62,186 bases of DNA. Source: Ruminococcaceae bacterium UBA1036 (GTDB lineage Bacteria > Bacillota > Clostridia > Oscillospirales > Acutalibacteraceae). Of the stretch, positions 35,151 to 43,560 are shown piece after piece. Positions within the stretch are counted from its first letter, which is position 1. Each line of letters opens with the position of its first letter. The translations under genes and the position numbers were made by a program. The notes beneath the pieces are model-generated. The model had not been told where the DNA came from, ran no database searches, and was given only the letters and a program-made list of their open reading frames with translations. The DNA lies in assembly GCA_002316805.1 (NCBI GenBank), contig DCEF01000002.1, positions 1 through 62,186 of the forward strand, in the 5' to 3' direction.

Positions 35151-36782
35151 TTAATATGCACCGCCGGCAGCGCCTTCCGGAGCTGCAGGGGCTGCAGGAA
35201 CAGGTTCCTTTTTATCAGCTACAAGGGATTCGGTCGTGAGCACCATAGCGGCAACAGAAGCAGCGTTCTGCAGAGCGGAGCGTGTTACCTTTGTCGGGTC
35301 AACAACACCGAATTCAAGCATATCGCCGTATTTGTTAGTCCTGAAATTGTAACCATAGCCATTTTTGCCGGACTTCTTAATCTCGTTTATGATTACTGAG
35401 CCTTCCAATCCAGCATTTGAAGCGATCTGGCGAATTGGCTCTTCAAGGGCACGGCGGACTATACGTGCGCCAGTCTTCTCATCGCCCTCTGTAGAATCAA
35501 CTACTTTGTCAACAGCAGAAATTGTGTTGAGCAGTGCAACACCGCCGCCAGCGTCAATACCTTCTTCTACAGCGGCCTTTGTTGCAGCGAGAGCGTCTTC
35601 AACACGCATTTTCTCTTCTTTCATCTCAACTTCTGTTGCAGCGCCAACTTTGATGACAGCTACGCCGCCAGCAAGCTTTGCGAGGCGTTCCTGAAGTTTC
35701 TCTTTGTCGAAATCAGAAGTCGTCTGTGAAATCTGAGAGCGAATCTGGGCAACACGCTCAGCAATCTTCTTCTTGTCGCCTAAGCCATCAATAATAGTGG
35801 TATTCTCTTTGTCCACTTTTACCTGGCGTGCATGGCCGAGCTGATCCATAGTTACGTCTTTAAGCTCAAGGCCAACGTCAGAAGAAATTACCTGGCCGCC
35901 TGTGAGGACTGCGATATCCTGCAGCATCTCTTTGCGCCTGTCGCCATAGCCTGGAGCCTTTATGCCAACGCATGTGAATGTACCGCGAAGCTTATTGAGG
36001 ATGATGGTGCTAAGTGCTTCACCTTCGATGTCATCTGCAATAATTACAAGCTTCCTGCCTGACTGGACGACTTTCTCGAGGAGCGGGAGGATTTCCTGAA
36101 CATTGGAAATCTTTTTATCCGTAATAAGGATGTATGCGTCATCAAGCACAGCTTCCATTTTTTCAGTATCCGTTACCATGTAAGGTGAAACATAGCCGCG
36201 GTCGAACATCATGCCTTCCACAACCTCAGAATAGGTTTCGGCAGTTTTTGATTCTTCAACCGTGATAACGCCGTCTGCGGTTACCTTCTGCATTGCTTCT
36301 GCAATCAGTTTGCCAACGAACTCGTTCGATGCAGAGATGGAAGCGACACGGGCAATATCGTCTGGGCCACTGATTTTCTTTGAATGTCCCTTCAGGTCTT
36401 TCACAGCAGCGTCAACTGCCTTCTGGATTCCGTTGCGCACAGCCATAGGATTCGCGCCTGCTGTTACGTTTTTCATGCCTTCCCTTATAAGTGACTGTGC
36501 GAGAAGGGTAGCTGTTGTTGTGCCGTCGCCTGCTACGTCATTTGTTTTTGTTGCAACTTCTTTAACAAGCTGTGCACCCATGTTTTCAAACGGGTCGTCA
36601 AGGTCTATTTCTTTTGCAATCGTCACACCGTCGTTTGTGATGAGTGGGGCACCATATTTCTTGTCGAGCACAACATTGCGGCCTTTCGGTCCAAGCGTGA
36701 TTTTAACGGTATCTGCAAGCTGGTCGACACCGCTCATAAGAGCTTTTCTGGCATCTTCGCCATATATAATCTGTTTAGCCAT
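35151..36782 (-). CDS. groEL: chaperonin GroEL
   Basis: A 543-residue Hsp60 subunit with the ATP-binding segments TLGPKGRNVVLDKKYGAP and VAGDGTTTATLL, and the C-terminal half ending in a short Gly/Ala/Pro-rich tail. It forms the tetradecameric folding chamber capped by GroES. It lies 53 bp downstream of groES, with GGAGG before ATG, and is controlled by the CIRCE operator ahead of groES. Confidence 0.98.
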   Translation of the reverse strand: MAKQIIYGEDARKALMSGVDQLADTVKITLGPKGRNVVLDKKYGAPLITNDGVTIAKEIDLDDPFENMGAQLVKEVATKTNDVAGDGTTTATLLAQSLIREGMKNVTAGANPMAVRNGIQKAVDAAVKDLKGHSKKISGPDDIARVASISASNEFVGKLIAEAMQKVTADGVITVEESKTAETYSEVVEGMMFDRGYVSPYMVTDTEKMEAVLDDAYILITDKKISNVQEILPLLEKVVQSGRKLVIIADDIEGEALSTIILNKLRGTFTCVGIKAPGYGDRRKEMLQDIAVLTGGQVISSDVGLELKDVTMDQLGHARQVKVDKENTTIIDGLGDKKKIAERVAQIRSQISQTTSDFDKEKLQERLAKLAGGVAVIKVGAATEVEMKEEKMRVEDALAATKAAVEEGIDAGGGVALLNTISAVDKVVDSTEGDEKTGARIVRRALEEPIRQIASNAGLEGSVIINEIKKSGKNGYGYNFRTNKYGDMLEFGVVDPTKVTRSALQNAASVAAMVLTTESLVADKKEPVPAAPAAPEGAAGGAY

Positions 36783-36835
36783 AGTCGTTATTCCTCCACA
36801 TTCATTGATATATTTTAAAATGAAAACCGGCAGAA

Positions 36836-37120
36836 TTATTTCACTACTGCAAGGATATCGCTTTGACGGACAATCGTGTAATCTTCGCCGTCAAGTTTTA
36901 CTTCTGTTCCTGAATATTTGCTGGTGATAATGCGATCACCTTTCTTGACATACATTTTAACTTCCTTGCCGTCTACGATTCCTCCTGGGCCAACTTCAAC
37001 CACATCGGCTATCTGCGGCTTTTCCTTTGCAGAATCTGTAAGGATAATGCCACCTTTTGTAGTTTCTTCCGCTTTTTCCATTTTAACCAATACTCTGTCT
37101 AATAATGGTTTTACTGTCAT
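36836..37120 (-). CDS. groES: co-chaperonin GroES
   Basis: The 94-residue lid subunit: PLLDRVLVKMEKAEE at the N-terminus, mobile-loop segment TTKGGIILTDSAKEKPQ, and VGPGGI. It is the first gene of groES-groEL, with AAGGAGG ahead of ATG and a CIRCE operator about 30 bp upstream. Confidence 0.98.
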   Translation of the reverse strand: MTVKPLLDRVLVKMEKAEETTKGGIILTDSAKEKPQIADVVEVGPGGIVDGKEVKMYVKKGDRIITSKYSGTEVKLDGEDYTIVRQSDILAVVK

Positions 37121-37149
37121 AGTAGATCCTCCTTAAAAGCTTTGTAGGT

Positions 37150-37176
37150 TTAGCACTCTATGCCTATGAGTGCTAA
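37150..37176. promoter_or_regulatory. CIRCE operator (HrcA binding site)
   Basis: A perfect TTAGCACTC-N9-GAGTGCTAA, with half sites at 37150-37158 and 37168-37176. HrcA repressor binds this site and releases it on heat shock. It lies at the transcription start region of groESL. Confidence 0.97.
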
Positions 37177-37181
37177 GATAT

Positions 37182-37210
37182 ATTTTATCTACTTCATACC
37201 GAAAAATCAA
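37182..37210 (-). promoter_or_regulatory. SigA-type promoter of groESL
   Basis: On the minus strand TTGATT (37210-37205) and TAAAAT (37187-37182) are spaced by 17 nt and lie immediately upstream of the CIRCE element. Confidence 0.75.
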
Positions 37211-37255
37211 GAGGTTTTCGAAGAAAAAACATGATTTCACAATTTATTAACAAAG

Positions 37256-38425
37256 TCACTCGGCGATATTTTTTCCGGCTATAGATGAAAAGCTGTCTGC
37301 CGGTTTTTCTTTAAAATACATATAATACTGGCAGCGTATCATGCCGTTATAAAGTTTTCTGCGCCTCGTTGACCTTCTGCCGAAGCACTTTTCAAAAGTT
37401 TCGTCTGGAGATATAACGCCATAGCTCCAGCCATGCCGTGGAACGAACACTCTCCCCATAGTGCTGTAAATTTCTTCGGCAGAGCGCATATCAAGCATGC
37501 GCTCACCATACGGCGGATTGCATATGACGCAACCGTAATCACCGTCTTGACTGAAATCTGCTATGCTTCTCTGCCCTGCGTTGATTCGGTCCGAAACGCC
37601 GGCCTTTGCCGCATTGGCGCGTGTGAGTTCAACGGCAGCACTGTCTACATCAAAGCCTTTCGCCGAAAAAGCGGCATCACGCATCTCAAGCGATTGTGCA
37701 CGCTCCCTTTCATGTTCCCAAACGCTGCTTTTTGAAATATTCCACTTTTCGGCAGTGAAATTTCTCTTTATTCCCGGAGCTATATTAAGTGCCAGAAGGG
37801 CTGCTTCAATCAAAATTGTGCCTGAACCGCAGAACGGGTCGATAAAGTTGGCATCATGGCGCAAGTGCAGAAAATAAGCCATAGCTGCCGCAAGCGTTTC
37901 ACGGATTGGGGCTTCTGTGGAGTTTGCGCGGTAGCCGCGCTTATGCAGCCCCGGCCCTGTTGTGTCTATCATAATGCTGGCATTGTCTTTCATGATTAGG
38001 AAATGGATCTGGTGCAAAGAAGCACTTTCCTCAAACCAGCTTAGCTGATAGTGGCTTTTAAGGCGTTCAACCACTGCTTTTTTGACAATCGACTGGCAAT
38101 CAGGCACACTTGCAAGCTTTGAGCTAAGGCATGAGCCTTTCACAGGAAAAGCATCTTTCCGCCCAATCCACCTTTCCCATGGCAATGCCTTTACGCCATC
38201 AAAGAGTTCGTCAAAGCTCCGTGCTGGGAAATTTCCAAGCAGCACCTGCACACGCTCGCCATACCTGCTGCACAAATTGGCGCGTGCAAGCATTTCAGCC
38301 GATCCGTCGAAGATTACACGTCCATTCTGAGGCTTCACATCAACTGCTCCCATTTTTCGCAGTTCATCAGCCAAAGGCCCTTCAAGCCCAAACAGGCATG
38401 GGCATACAAGTTTAAAGTCACTCAA
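37256..38425 (-). CDS. THUMP domain class I SAM-dependent RNA methyltransferase
   Basis: A 389-residue enzyme with an N-terminal ferredoxin-like/THUMP RNA-binding part (about 1-160) and a Rossmann methyltransferase domain. The SAM motif FIDPFCGSGTILIEAALLA is near residue 200 and the catalytic NPPYGERM follows. This is the RlmL/YpsC type that methylates guanine N2 in 23S rRNA; the exact site is not determinable here. It starts at TTG behind GAGG. It is downstream of hpf on the same strand, after a terminator. Confidence 0.88.
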   Translation of the reverse strand: MSDFKLVCPCLFGLEGPLADELRKMGAVDVKPQNGRVIFDGSAEMLARANLCSRYGERVQVLLGNFPARSFDELFDGVKALPWERWIGRKDAFPVKGSCLSSKLASVPDCQSIVKKAVVERLKSHYQLSWFEESASLHQIHFLIMKDNASIMIDTTGPGLHKRGYRANSTEAPIRETLAAAMAYFLHLRHDANFIDPFCGSGTILIEAALLALNIAPGIKRNFTAEKWNISKSSVWEHERERAQSLEMRDAAFSAKGFDVDSAAVELTRANAAKAGVSDRINAGQRSIADFSQDGDYGCVICNPPYGERMLDMRSAEEIYSTMGRVFVPRHGWSYGVISPDETFEKCFGRRSTRRRKLYNGMIRCQYYMYFKEKPADSFSSIAGKNIAE

Positions 38426-38447
38426 GGCAAAATTCCTCTCTCCACAA

Positions 38448-38480
38448 AAGCAGGGGCTGCATTCTGCGCAGCCCCTGCGG
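38448..38480 (-). terminator. terminator after hpf
   Basis: GCAGGGGCTGC (38450-38460) and GCAGCCCCTGC (38468-38478) form a perfect 11-bp stem, followed on the minus strand by TTTTG. Confidence 0.85.
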
Positions 38481-38492
38481 TATAAGCAAAAT

Positions 38493-39032
38493 CTATTCTT
38501 CCGGTTCTAGCAGCCCAAATCCTCCCCCTTTTCGCCGGTACACAACATTGATTTCGCCGTTCTTCTCATTTCTAAACATAAAGAACTGATGTTCCAGCAT
38601 CTCCATCTGAAGTATTGCCTCGTCTACAGACATTGGCTTTACAACAAAATGCTTTGTGCGCACCACATCATAAGTGTCTTCGCTTTCAGCATCGCTTTTT
38701 TCTTTGCTGCTGGCCTGAAGCTCGTCAAGCCCGGCGTGGCGCAACTTCTTTGAAAGGTATTTTTTGTTTTTGCGTATCTGGCTGCTCAGCGCATCAATTA
38801 CAACGTCCAGGGCAGTGTTCATTGCATCAGCAGTCGATTCCGCACGGTAAATCATTCCGCGTGAGCGAATAGTGATTTCTACTGTTTGGCGATTCTTTTC
38901 AACAGTGACAACGACTTTTGCCTCCGCATCATCTTCAAAAAGCCTGTCAAAACGCAACAGCTTTTTCTTGGCAAGCTCTTTGAAATTATCATGCAGAGTA
39001 ACTTTACGGCCTATCATGACAATTTTCATCAT
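38493..39032 (-). CDS. hpf: ribosome hibernation-promoting factor, long form
   Basis: The 179-residue protein has an N-terminal RaiA/YfiA domain (MKIVMIGRKVTLHDNFKE to about residue 110) that binds the 30S decoding site. The C-terminal dimerisation domain (about 125-179, VVRTKHFVVKPMSVDEAILQ onward) joins two ribosomes into 100S particles. The long form is typical for Firmicutes. GGAG precedes the paired ATGs. Expressed alone, with its own terminator. Confidence 0.95.
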   Translation of the reverse strand: MMKIVMIGRKVTLHDNFKELAKKKLLRFDRLFEDDAEAKVVVTVEKNRQTVEITIRSRGMIYRAESTADAMNTALDVVIDALSSQIRKNKKYLSKKLRHAGLDELQASSKEKSDAESEDTYDVVRTKHFVVKPMSVDEAILQMEMLEHQFFMFRNEKNGEINVVYRRKGGGFGLLEPEE

Positions 39033-39163
39033 TATCAGCTCCTTTGCAAGAATACATCTGCGTTTATTATCTGTATTAAATTTTAATTAATCATAGCATA
39101 TTCCTTGGTGAATTAAAATAAAATTTCTGGCAGTTTATGCAAAAAAGGCAGGCTACGCAATTT

Positions 39164-40324
39164 TCAGTCCGGATATACCACTTCACCGTTTGCAATAACC
39201 AACTCAGGCTTTGCATTGAGTGACAGCGGATCCTCCCGGAAAAGCGTCAGATCGGCGTCTTTTCCCTTCTCAATTGAGCCAACACGGGAATCTATTCCGC
39301 ATATTTTCGCCGGATTTATAGTTATGGCTTTTAAAGCTTCCTCATGGTCCATGCCTTCCCTTACGGCAAGCGCCGCGCATAGCGGAAGGTATTGGATCGG
39401 TGTTACAGGGTGGTCTGTAATTATCGCCGTCATAATGCCATGTGAAGCGAGTATGCCGGGGCATGCAGGCGTCTGGTTTTTAAGCTCTGGCTTGCCGCGG
39501 TCACTTAAAAACGGCCCGCTGAGCACACGCACATGCTCCGCTTTTAAATCATCAGCAATCATATGGCCCTCTGTGCCATGCACAATAACATAATTAAGGT
39601 TGAATTCTTTTGCTATGCGCATTGCTGTATAAATATCGTCGGCACGGTGAGCATGGAAATGGACCTCAATCTCACCCCGCAGGGCAGGTATCATCGACTC
39701 ACATTTCATGTCATATTCAGGTGGATCAAAATCTTTGTCTTCTTTAGCACGCTCGGCATCCTCCATATATCGCTTGGCTTTAAAAAGCTGCTCGCGGATA
39801 AATGCAGCCGTTGCCATGCGTGTTGACGGCGCCTCGTTTTTTTCATGGTAGACGCTTTTCGGGTTTTCACCCATTGCCATCTTTATGGCGACCGGTGCTT
39901 TGATTATCATATCATCTATCCTGTGGCCATACGTTTTAATCGCAGCAAGCTGGCCTCCTATAGGGTTTGCGCTGCCCGGGCCTGTTACAACTGAAGTTAC
40001 GCCTGCTGCTACGGCTTCTAAAAAGCAGCGGTCCATAGGATTGATGGCATCAATAGCACGAAGATTCGGCGTAACCGGATTTGTTTCCTCATTGCCGTCG
40101 TCGCCCTCAAAAGTCAGGGCGTCTTCCCACATGCCAAGATGTGTGTGTGCATCTATAAATCCCGGGTAAATATCGGCGCCTTTAGCGTCAAGCACAGCCT
40201 CGTCCTTTTCCGGCACAAACTGGCCGCCGCCCACAGAATCTATAACAGAGCCTTTAATTCGTATCGAGCCGTCCTCAACAGTATTTCCTGCCATTGTATG
40301 TATATTAGCGTGAATTATCAGCAT
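39164..40324 (-). CDS. amidohydrolase family protein (imidazolonepropionase-like)
   Basis: A 386-residue TIM-barrel metal hydrolase: DAHTHLG (first metal motif), a later HFHAHRADD and a VIVHGTEGH strand, ITDHPVT, and a C-terminal GSIEKGKDADLTLF typical of the composite beta-sandwich. This subgroup hydrolyses cyclic amides or related bonds; the substrate is unknown. AGGAGG lies before ATG. It stands alone between two terminators. Confidence 0.85.
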   Translation of the reverse strand: MLIIHANIHTMAGNTVEDGSIRIKGSVIDSVGGGQFVPEKDEAVLDAKGADIYPGFIDAHTHLGMWEDALTFEGDDGNEETNPVTPNLRAIDAINPMDRCFLEAVAAGVTSVVTGPGSANPIGGQLAAIKTYGHRIDDMIIKAPVAIKMAMGENPKSVYHEKNEAPSTRMATAAFIREQLFKAKRYMEDAERAKEDKDFDPPEYDMKCESMIPALRGEIEVHFHAHRADDIYTAMRIAKEFNLNYVIVHGTEGHMIADDLKAEHVRVLSGPFLSDRGKPELKNQTPACPGILASHGIMTAIITDHPVTPIQYLPLCAALAVREGMDHEEALKAITINPAKICGIDSRVGSIEKGKDADLTLFREDPLSLNAKPELVIANGEVVYPD

Positions 40325-40360
40325 AAAGTTCCTCCTGTTCTTTTAAAATCAATACAAAAC

Positions 40361-40392
40361 AAAAAGCGGAGCGGCCATCCGCTCCGCTTTAA
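40361..40392. terminator. terminator between S1-domain gene and amidohydrolase gene
   Basis: AAAGCGGAGCGG and CCGCTCCGCTTT (40363-40390) form a perfect 12-bp stem with a 4-nt loop, T-runs on both sides. It ends the upstream minus-strand unit. Confidence 0.88.
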
Positions 40393-40402
40393 TTTTTTAA
40401 AA

Positions 40403-40849
40403 CTATTTTGTCTGGTTCGAGCCACGCCTTGAAAAGCCTCCGCGCTTTGATTCCATACAGCGCTTAAGGTCTGACATCTTTTCTTCGCTTGTCTGCTTAA
40501 ACTTCGTCATCATGTCCTCAAAATCTTTCGGTTCGCTGCGTTTGCCAGTCTGCCATTCAAAGCTGCCCGGCCTACCGGCGCTCCGGTAAGGAGTCGATTT
40601 TCTGGAGCGCGGCACTGAATTCACACGCTTCATTGAAAGGCTGATTTTCCCATCTGGATTAATGGCGAGAACCTTTACTTTTACCACCTGATTCTCTGTT
40701 ACATAATCGCGGATGTTTTTAACAAATGTCGGTGCAATCTCAGAAATGTGTACCATGCCGGTTTTACCGTCCGGAAGTGCCACGAATGCCCCAAAATTTG
40801 TAATGCCTGTAACTCTTCCCTCAAGGATCGCTCCTACCTCAAGCTGCAT
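40403..40849 (-). CDS. S1 RNA-binding domain protein
   Basis: A 148-residue protein with one S1 OB-fold (residues 1-75: VGAILEGRVTGITNFGAFVALP, MVHISEIAP, GKISLSMKRV) and a basic, disordered tail (SRKSTPYRS, SKRGGFSRRGS). It resembles YabR/YugI of Bacillus, the former lying beside divIC as here. It probably binds RNA or ribosomes. Ribosome-binding site GAGGGGG. It is last in the spoVB-divIC cluster before a strong terminator. Confidence 0.88.
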   Translation of the reverse strand: MQLEVGAILEGRVTGITNFGAFVALPDGKTGMVHISEIAPTFVKNIRDYVTENQVVKVKVLAINPDGKISLSMKRVNSVPRSRKSTPYRSAGRPGSFEWQTGKRSEPKDFEDMMTKFKQTSEEKMSDLKRCMESKRGGFSRRGSNQTK

Positions 40850-40883
40850 AAATATGTAATTTCCCCCTCAGTACAAGAACTGA

Positions 40884-41183
40884 TTATTTTCCAGCTATAT
40901 TAACAAAAACGCGTTCACCGGGTTTTGAAAAATCCAGACTGGTACGGGCAGATTTATCGATATAATTGCGGTTTTTGCTATCTGAACCATCTGCATTTTT
41001 CAACTCATCGTTTTTGATTTCCTGAATTTGGATTTGCTGTTTTACGGAAGCAAGATCCTGCTTCTTTTCGCTTATAGCCACCTGCTGCTGAATCAGCATC
41101 GTAAAAGCATACACTGTGAAAGCCGCGACCGCAATGCCCAGAAAAATATTTTTCCCCCGCTTTTTGCTTTTTATTACTTTCAT
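40884..41183 (-). CDS. septum formation initiator, FtsL/DivIC-type protein
   Basis: A 99-residue single-pass membrane protein: basic start (MKVIKSKKRGKN), membrane segment IFLGIAVAAFTVYAFTMLI and a coiled coil (about 40-75) with a short terminal domain ending PGERVFVNIAGK. DivIC joins the FtsL-FtsB-type complex at the division septum. ATG 41183 is preced by GGGTGG; the alternative GTG 41198 has its ribosome-binding site too close. The order rqcP-yabP-yabQ-divIC-S1 is the conserved one, so divIC is the best name. Confidence 0.85.
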   Translation of the reverse strand: MKVIKSKKRGKNIFLGIAVAAFTVYAFTMLIQQQVAISEKKQDLASVKQQIQIQEIKNDELKNADGSDSKNRNYIDKSARTSLDFSKPGERVFVNIAGK

Positions 41184-41700
41184 TGCGGCGTGCGCCACCC
41201 TTTCGGTTACATTCAGTTTTCACCGTTTTGCTTTTCCGGCCCATATTCTGATTATACACTACTGCACCTCTATGTTTCAAGCATTTTTCCCAAGTTTGAA
41301 TCTTTTTGCCCGCCCCATCAGCACAAATGGAAAAATTTCTGCCCGCCTTTTCAGCGGTTCTGTGTAAAAAGGCGCCTGCCGGATCAAACACAACGCGGTA
41401 TAAAAAGCTAAAAAGCCTGCGAAAAATGGACACAGTAATACGCCCAATTGTCTCATGCCATACAAACCAGCCGAGTATCTCGCCTATGAAAAGGTAAAGG
41501 CGCAGTTCGCCACCATTAACACCGAGATTTACAAGAAAAGTGAAAAAGGCTGCAATAACCATATAGAAGAAGTCCTGAAAAAAAACGGGGCGCTTTTCCG
41601 AGCGAAACATTGCGCGCCATATGCGCAGTATATCATAAGCCGCCCCAAGCACAGCACCTGCCGCAAAGAAAGCGGCAAACCCAAACATTTGGGCACTCAC
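41005..41700 (-). CDS. yabQ: spore cortex biosynthesis protein YabQ
   Basis: A 231-residue protein whose N-terminal half has about four membrane segments (MFGFAAFFAAGAVLGAAYDIL onward), as in YabQ, needed for spore cortex formation. GTG 41700 fits AGGGGTG; a longer frame starts at ATG 41715. The C-terminal 60 residues run out of frame through the start of divIC for 179 nt. The tail is Lys/Arg/Cys-rich and unlike the membrane part. Either a late stop was lost through a small indel or the overlap is natural. Confidence 0.8.
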   Translation of the reverse strand: MSAQMFGFAAFFAAGAVLGAAYDILRIWRAMFRSEKRPVFFQDFFYMVIAAFFTFLVNLGVNGGELRLYLFIGEILGWFVWHETIGRITVSIFRRLFSFLYRVVFDPAGAFLHRTAEKAGRNFSICADGAGKKIQTWEKCLKHRGAVVYNQNMGRKSKTVKTECNRKGGARRNESNKKQKAGEKYFSGHCGRGFHSVCFYDADSAAGGYKRKEAGSCFRKTANPNSGNQKR

Positions 41701-41711
41701 AGTCTCACCCC

Positions 41712-42014
41712 TCATTTAAACAGTCTGGAAAACATCCCTCCTCCTGAGGAGCGGTTCTCTGTATAAGTTATCGACGAAATTTCCCCGTCAAGGGTGAGTT
41801 CACCAGTTTCAAGGTCCAGCCTGTCAATATGAAGTTTTCCACCGCGCACCGTCATGTCGCCGAGTTCCGTACTGGCAACTACTGTCTCATCATCAAAGCT
41901 GTCTACATTTGAGACTCCAGTTGCCGTTAAGGTTCTGCGGTTTTCCAAAATCAGGCTGTGAGGCTTTTTTGCATTTTGCGGCTCATTCTTTTTTTCGGTT
42001 TTCTGCTCATTCAT
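41712..42014 (-). CDS. yabP: sporulation protein YabP
   Basis: A 100-residue protein with the YabP fold: SLILENRRTLTATGVSNVDS, FDDETVVASTELGDMTVRG, LDLETGELTLDGEISSI. It is required for spore cortex formation together with YabQ. The frame extends to GTG 42023, but GGGAGTG is spaced correctly for ATG 42014. The stop lies 11 nt before the yabQ start. Confidence 0.92.
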   Translation of the reverse strand: MNEQKTEKKNEPQNAKKPHSLILENRRTLTATGVSNVDSFDDETVVASTELGDMTVRGGKLHIDRLDLETGELTLDGEISSITYTENRSSGGGMFSRLFK

Positions 42015-42094
42015 GGAAATCACTCCCGCATCGTTCCTTTAGCAATAAATATGCATCTGCGGGGGAACAATATACTACGAGTGCTTATTGCTTA

Positions 42095-42343
42095 TTACTG
42101 ATCCGTAAGAATTTCATACAAAGAAGAAGCATTGGCTTTAGTTGCGTACTCGTCAACACTCAACACTTTCGCGCGCATTTTGTGTGAGCCGAGAGAAATC
42201 TCAATGATATCCCCCGCCTTCACATCATATGAAGCGCGTGCTGGCTTTGAATTAACAAGCACACGGCCCGCATCGCAGGCCTCGTTTGCGATAGTGCGGC
42301 GCTTCATCAGCCGCGATACTTTCAGGTATTTATCAAGTCTCAT
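42095..42343 (-). CDS. rqcP: S4 domain protein RqcP (YabO/Hsp15 family)
   Basis: An 82-residue S4 RNA-binding protein: MRLDKYLKVSRLMKRRTIAN, VLVNSKPARASYDVKAGDII. RqcP works with RqcH in ribosome-associated quality control, binding stalled 50S subunits during Ala-tail synthesis. Its position between hup and yabP is conserved in Firmicutes. Confidence 0.92.
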   Translation of the reverse strand: MRLDKYLKVSRLMKRRTIANEACDAGRVLVNSKPARASYDVKAGDIIEISLGSHKMRAKVLSVDEYATKANASSLYEILTDQ

Positions 42344-42371
42344 AATAGAACATAATGCTCCAATCTATAAA

Positions 42372-42414
42372 AATAAAACGGGCTGTAACAAAGCATAGCT
42401 TCGCTGCAGCCCTA
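42372..42414 (-). terminator. terminator after the HU gene
   Basis: GGGCTG and CAGCCC (42380-42385, 42407-42412) close an AGC-rich stem-loop, followed on the minus strand by GTTTTATTTTTA, 18 nt after the HU stop. Confidence 0.75.
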
Positions 42415-42431
42415 AAAGAATCTGCCAAATC

Positions 42432-42710
42432 TTATTTTTTTGCCGTGGCTTCTTTAAACGCTTTTCCAGCCTTAAACGCTGGCACGCGTGAAGCAGGGAT
42501 AGTTATCGGCGTATTCGTCCTTGGGTCGCGTCCCTGGCGTGCACTGCGGCTATGAAGCTCAAACGTTCCAAAGCCTACGATCTGAACTTTTTCATCATTT
42601 GCCACAGTTTCAACAATTGCATCAATCGCAGAATTCACAGCCTTATCTGCATCTTTTTTAGACAGGCCTGCTTTATCAGCCACAAGGGAAATCAACTCTG
42701 TTTTATTCAT
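42432..42710 (-). CDS. hup: HU family DNA-binding protein
   Basis: The 92-residue nucleoid protein begins MNKTELISLVADKAGLSKKD and has the DNA-grasping arm GRDPRTNTPITIPASRVPAFKAGKAFKEA. GGAGG precedes ATG. It bends DNA nonspecifically. Own terminator. Confidence 0.96.
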   Translation of the reverse strand: MNKTELISLVADKAGLSKKDADKAVNSAIDAIVETVANDEKVQIVGFGTFELHSRSARQGRDPRTNTPITIPASRVPAFKAGKAFKEATAKK

Positions 42711-42803
42711 GGTATTTGACCTCCGTTTTTTTATTATTCAACAGCAAATGCTGAGAATTTTGACTCGGCCCATGCCATAAGCAGCGGAAATATGCAGGAT
42801 AAG

Positions 42804-43514
42804 CTATTTTACCGCTTTTCCGCAGTTCCGTACAAACCCGCTGCAGTACTGAGCCAAAGCCTCTTCGGCTTCTATGCCAAAGCTTTCAGAGAGTGCAGAA
42901 ACAGCAAAAAGGAGCTTACCAATTTTCTGCAATTTCTCTTTTTCACTGGCTGTCTCAGTGAGCTGCTCAACCTGCTCCACAGCTTCATGCAGGTCCGAAA
43001 ATTTTTCATCCTTGCTGAAAGTTTTTCCGGCAGCCCCTGCTGCCTTTCTCTGAAGTCTCTGGGAACGCATAAGTGCAGGGAGTGCTGGCGAAACGCCCTT
43101 TAAAACCTCTTCAAGCGTTGTACGCCCTTTTGTGCGCATTTTTACTTTGTTCCAGCTTTCGAGGGCCTCGCTGCTGTTTTTGACCGATGAAGTTCCAAAA
43201 ACGAATGGATGGCGCTCAACCATTTTCTTAGCTACGCCGTCCACAACATTGGAAAAATCAAAGCTGCCTTTCTCTTTTTCAAGCTGTGCATGGAAAACAA
43301 CCTGAAAAAGCACATCACCCAGCTCTTCCTTTAAAAGCGCCTGATTGCCATTGTCGATTGCCTCTACGGCCTCGTACGTCTCCTCAATCATGTTATTGCG
43401 AATGCTTTTGTGAGTCTGCTCACGGTCCCATGGGCAGCCTTCTGGTGAACGGAGGATCTCCATTATTTTCAGGAGGTCATCAACCGTATACTTTTCTTTC
43501 CGTTCGAACTGCAA
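42804..43514 (-). CDS. mazG: nucleoside triphosphate pyrophosphohydrolase MazG
   Basis: A 236-residue MazG-type enzyme that hydrolyses NTPs to NMPs and pyrophosphate, cleansing the pool. The first MazG domain holds GCPWDREQTHKSIRNNMIEET and EELGDVLFQVVFHAQ (metal-binding EExxE...ExxD), with a divergent second half. The frame opens at TTG 43529, but GGAGG is inside that start; TTG 43514 is 8 nt after GGAGG and is preferred. Bacillus YabN has a methylase domain fused in front, absent here. Confidence 0.9.
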   Translation of the reverse strand: MQFERKEKYTVDDLLKIMEILRSPEGCPWDREQTHKSIRNNMIEETYEAVEAIDNGNQALLKEELGDVLFQVVFHAQLEKEKGSFDFSNVVDGVAKKMVERHPFVFGTSSVKNSSEALESWNKVKMRTKGRTTLEEVLKGVSPALPALMRSQRLQRKAAGAAGKTFSKDEKFSDLHEAVEQVEQLTETASEKEKLQKIGKLLFAVSALSESFGIEAEEALAQYCSGFVRNCGKAVK

Positions 43515-43560
43515 AGCCACATCCTCCAAACTGCTAGGAGTTCTTAAACTGTCTTTTATT

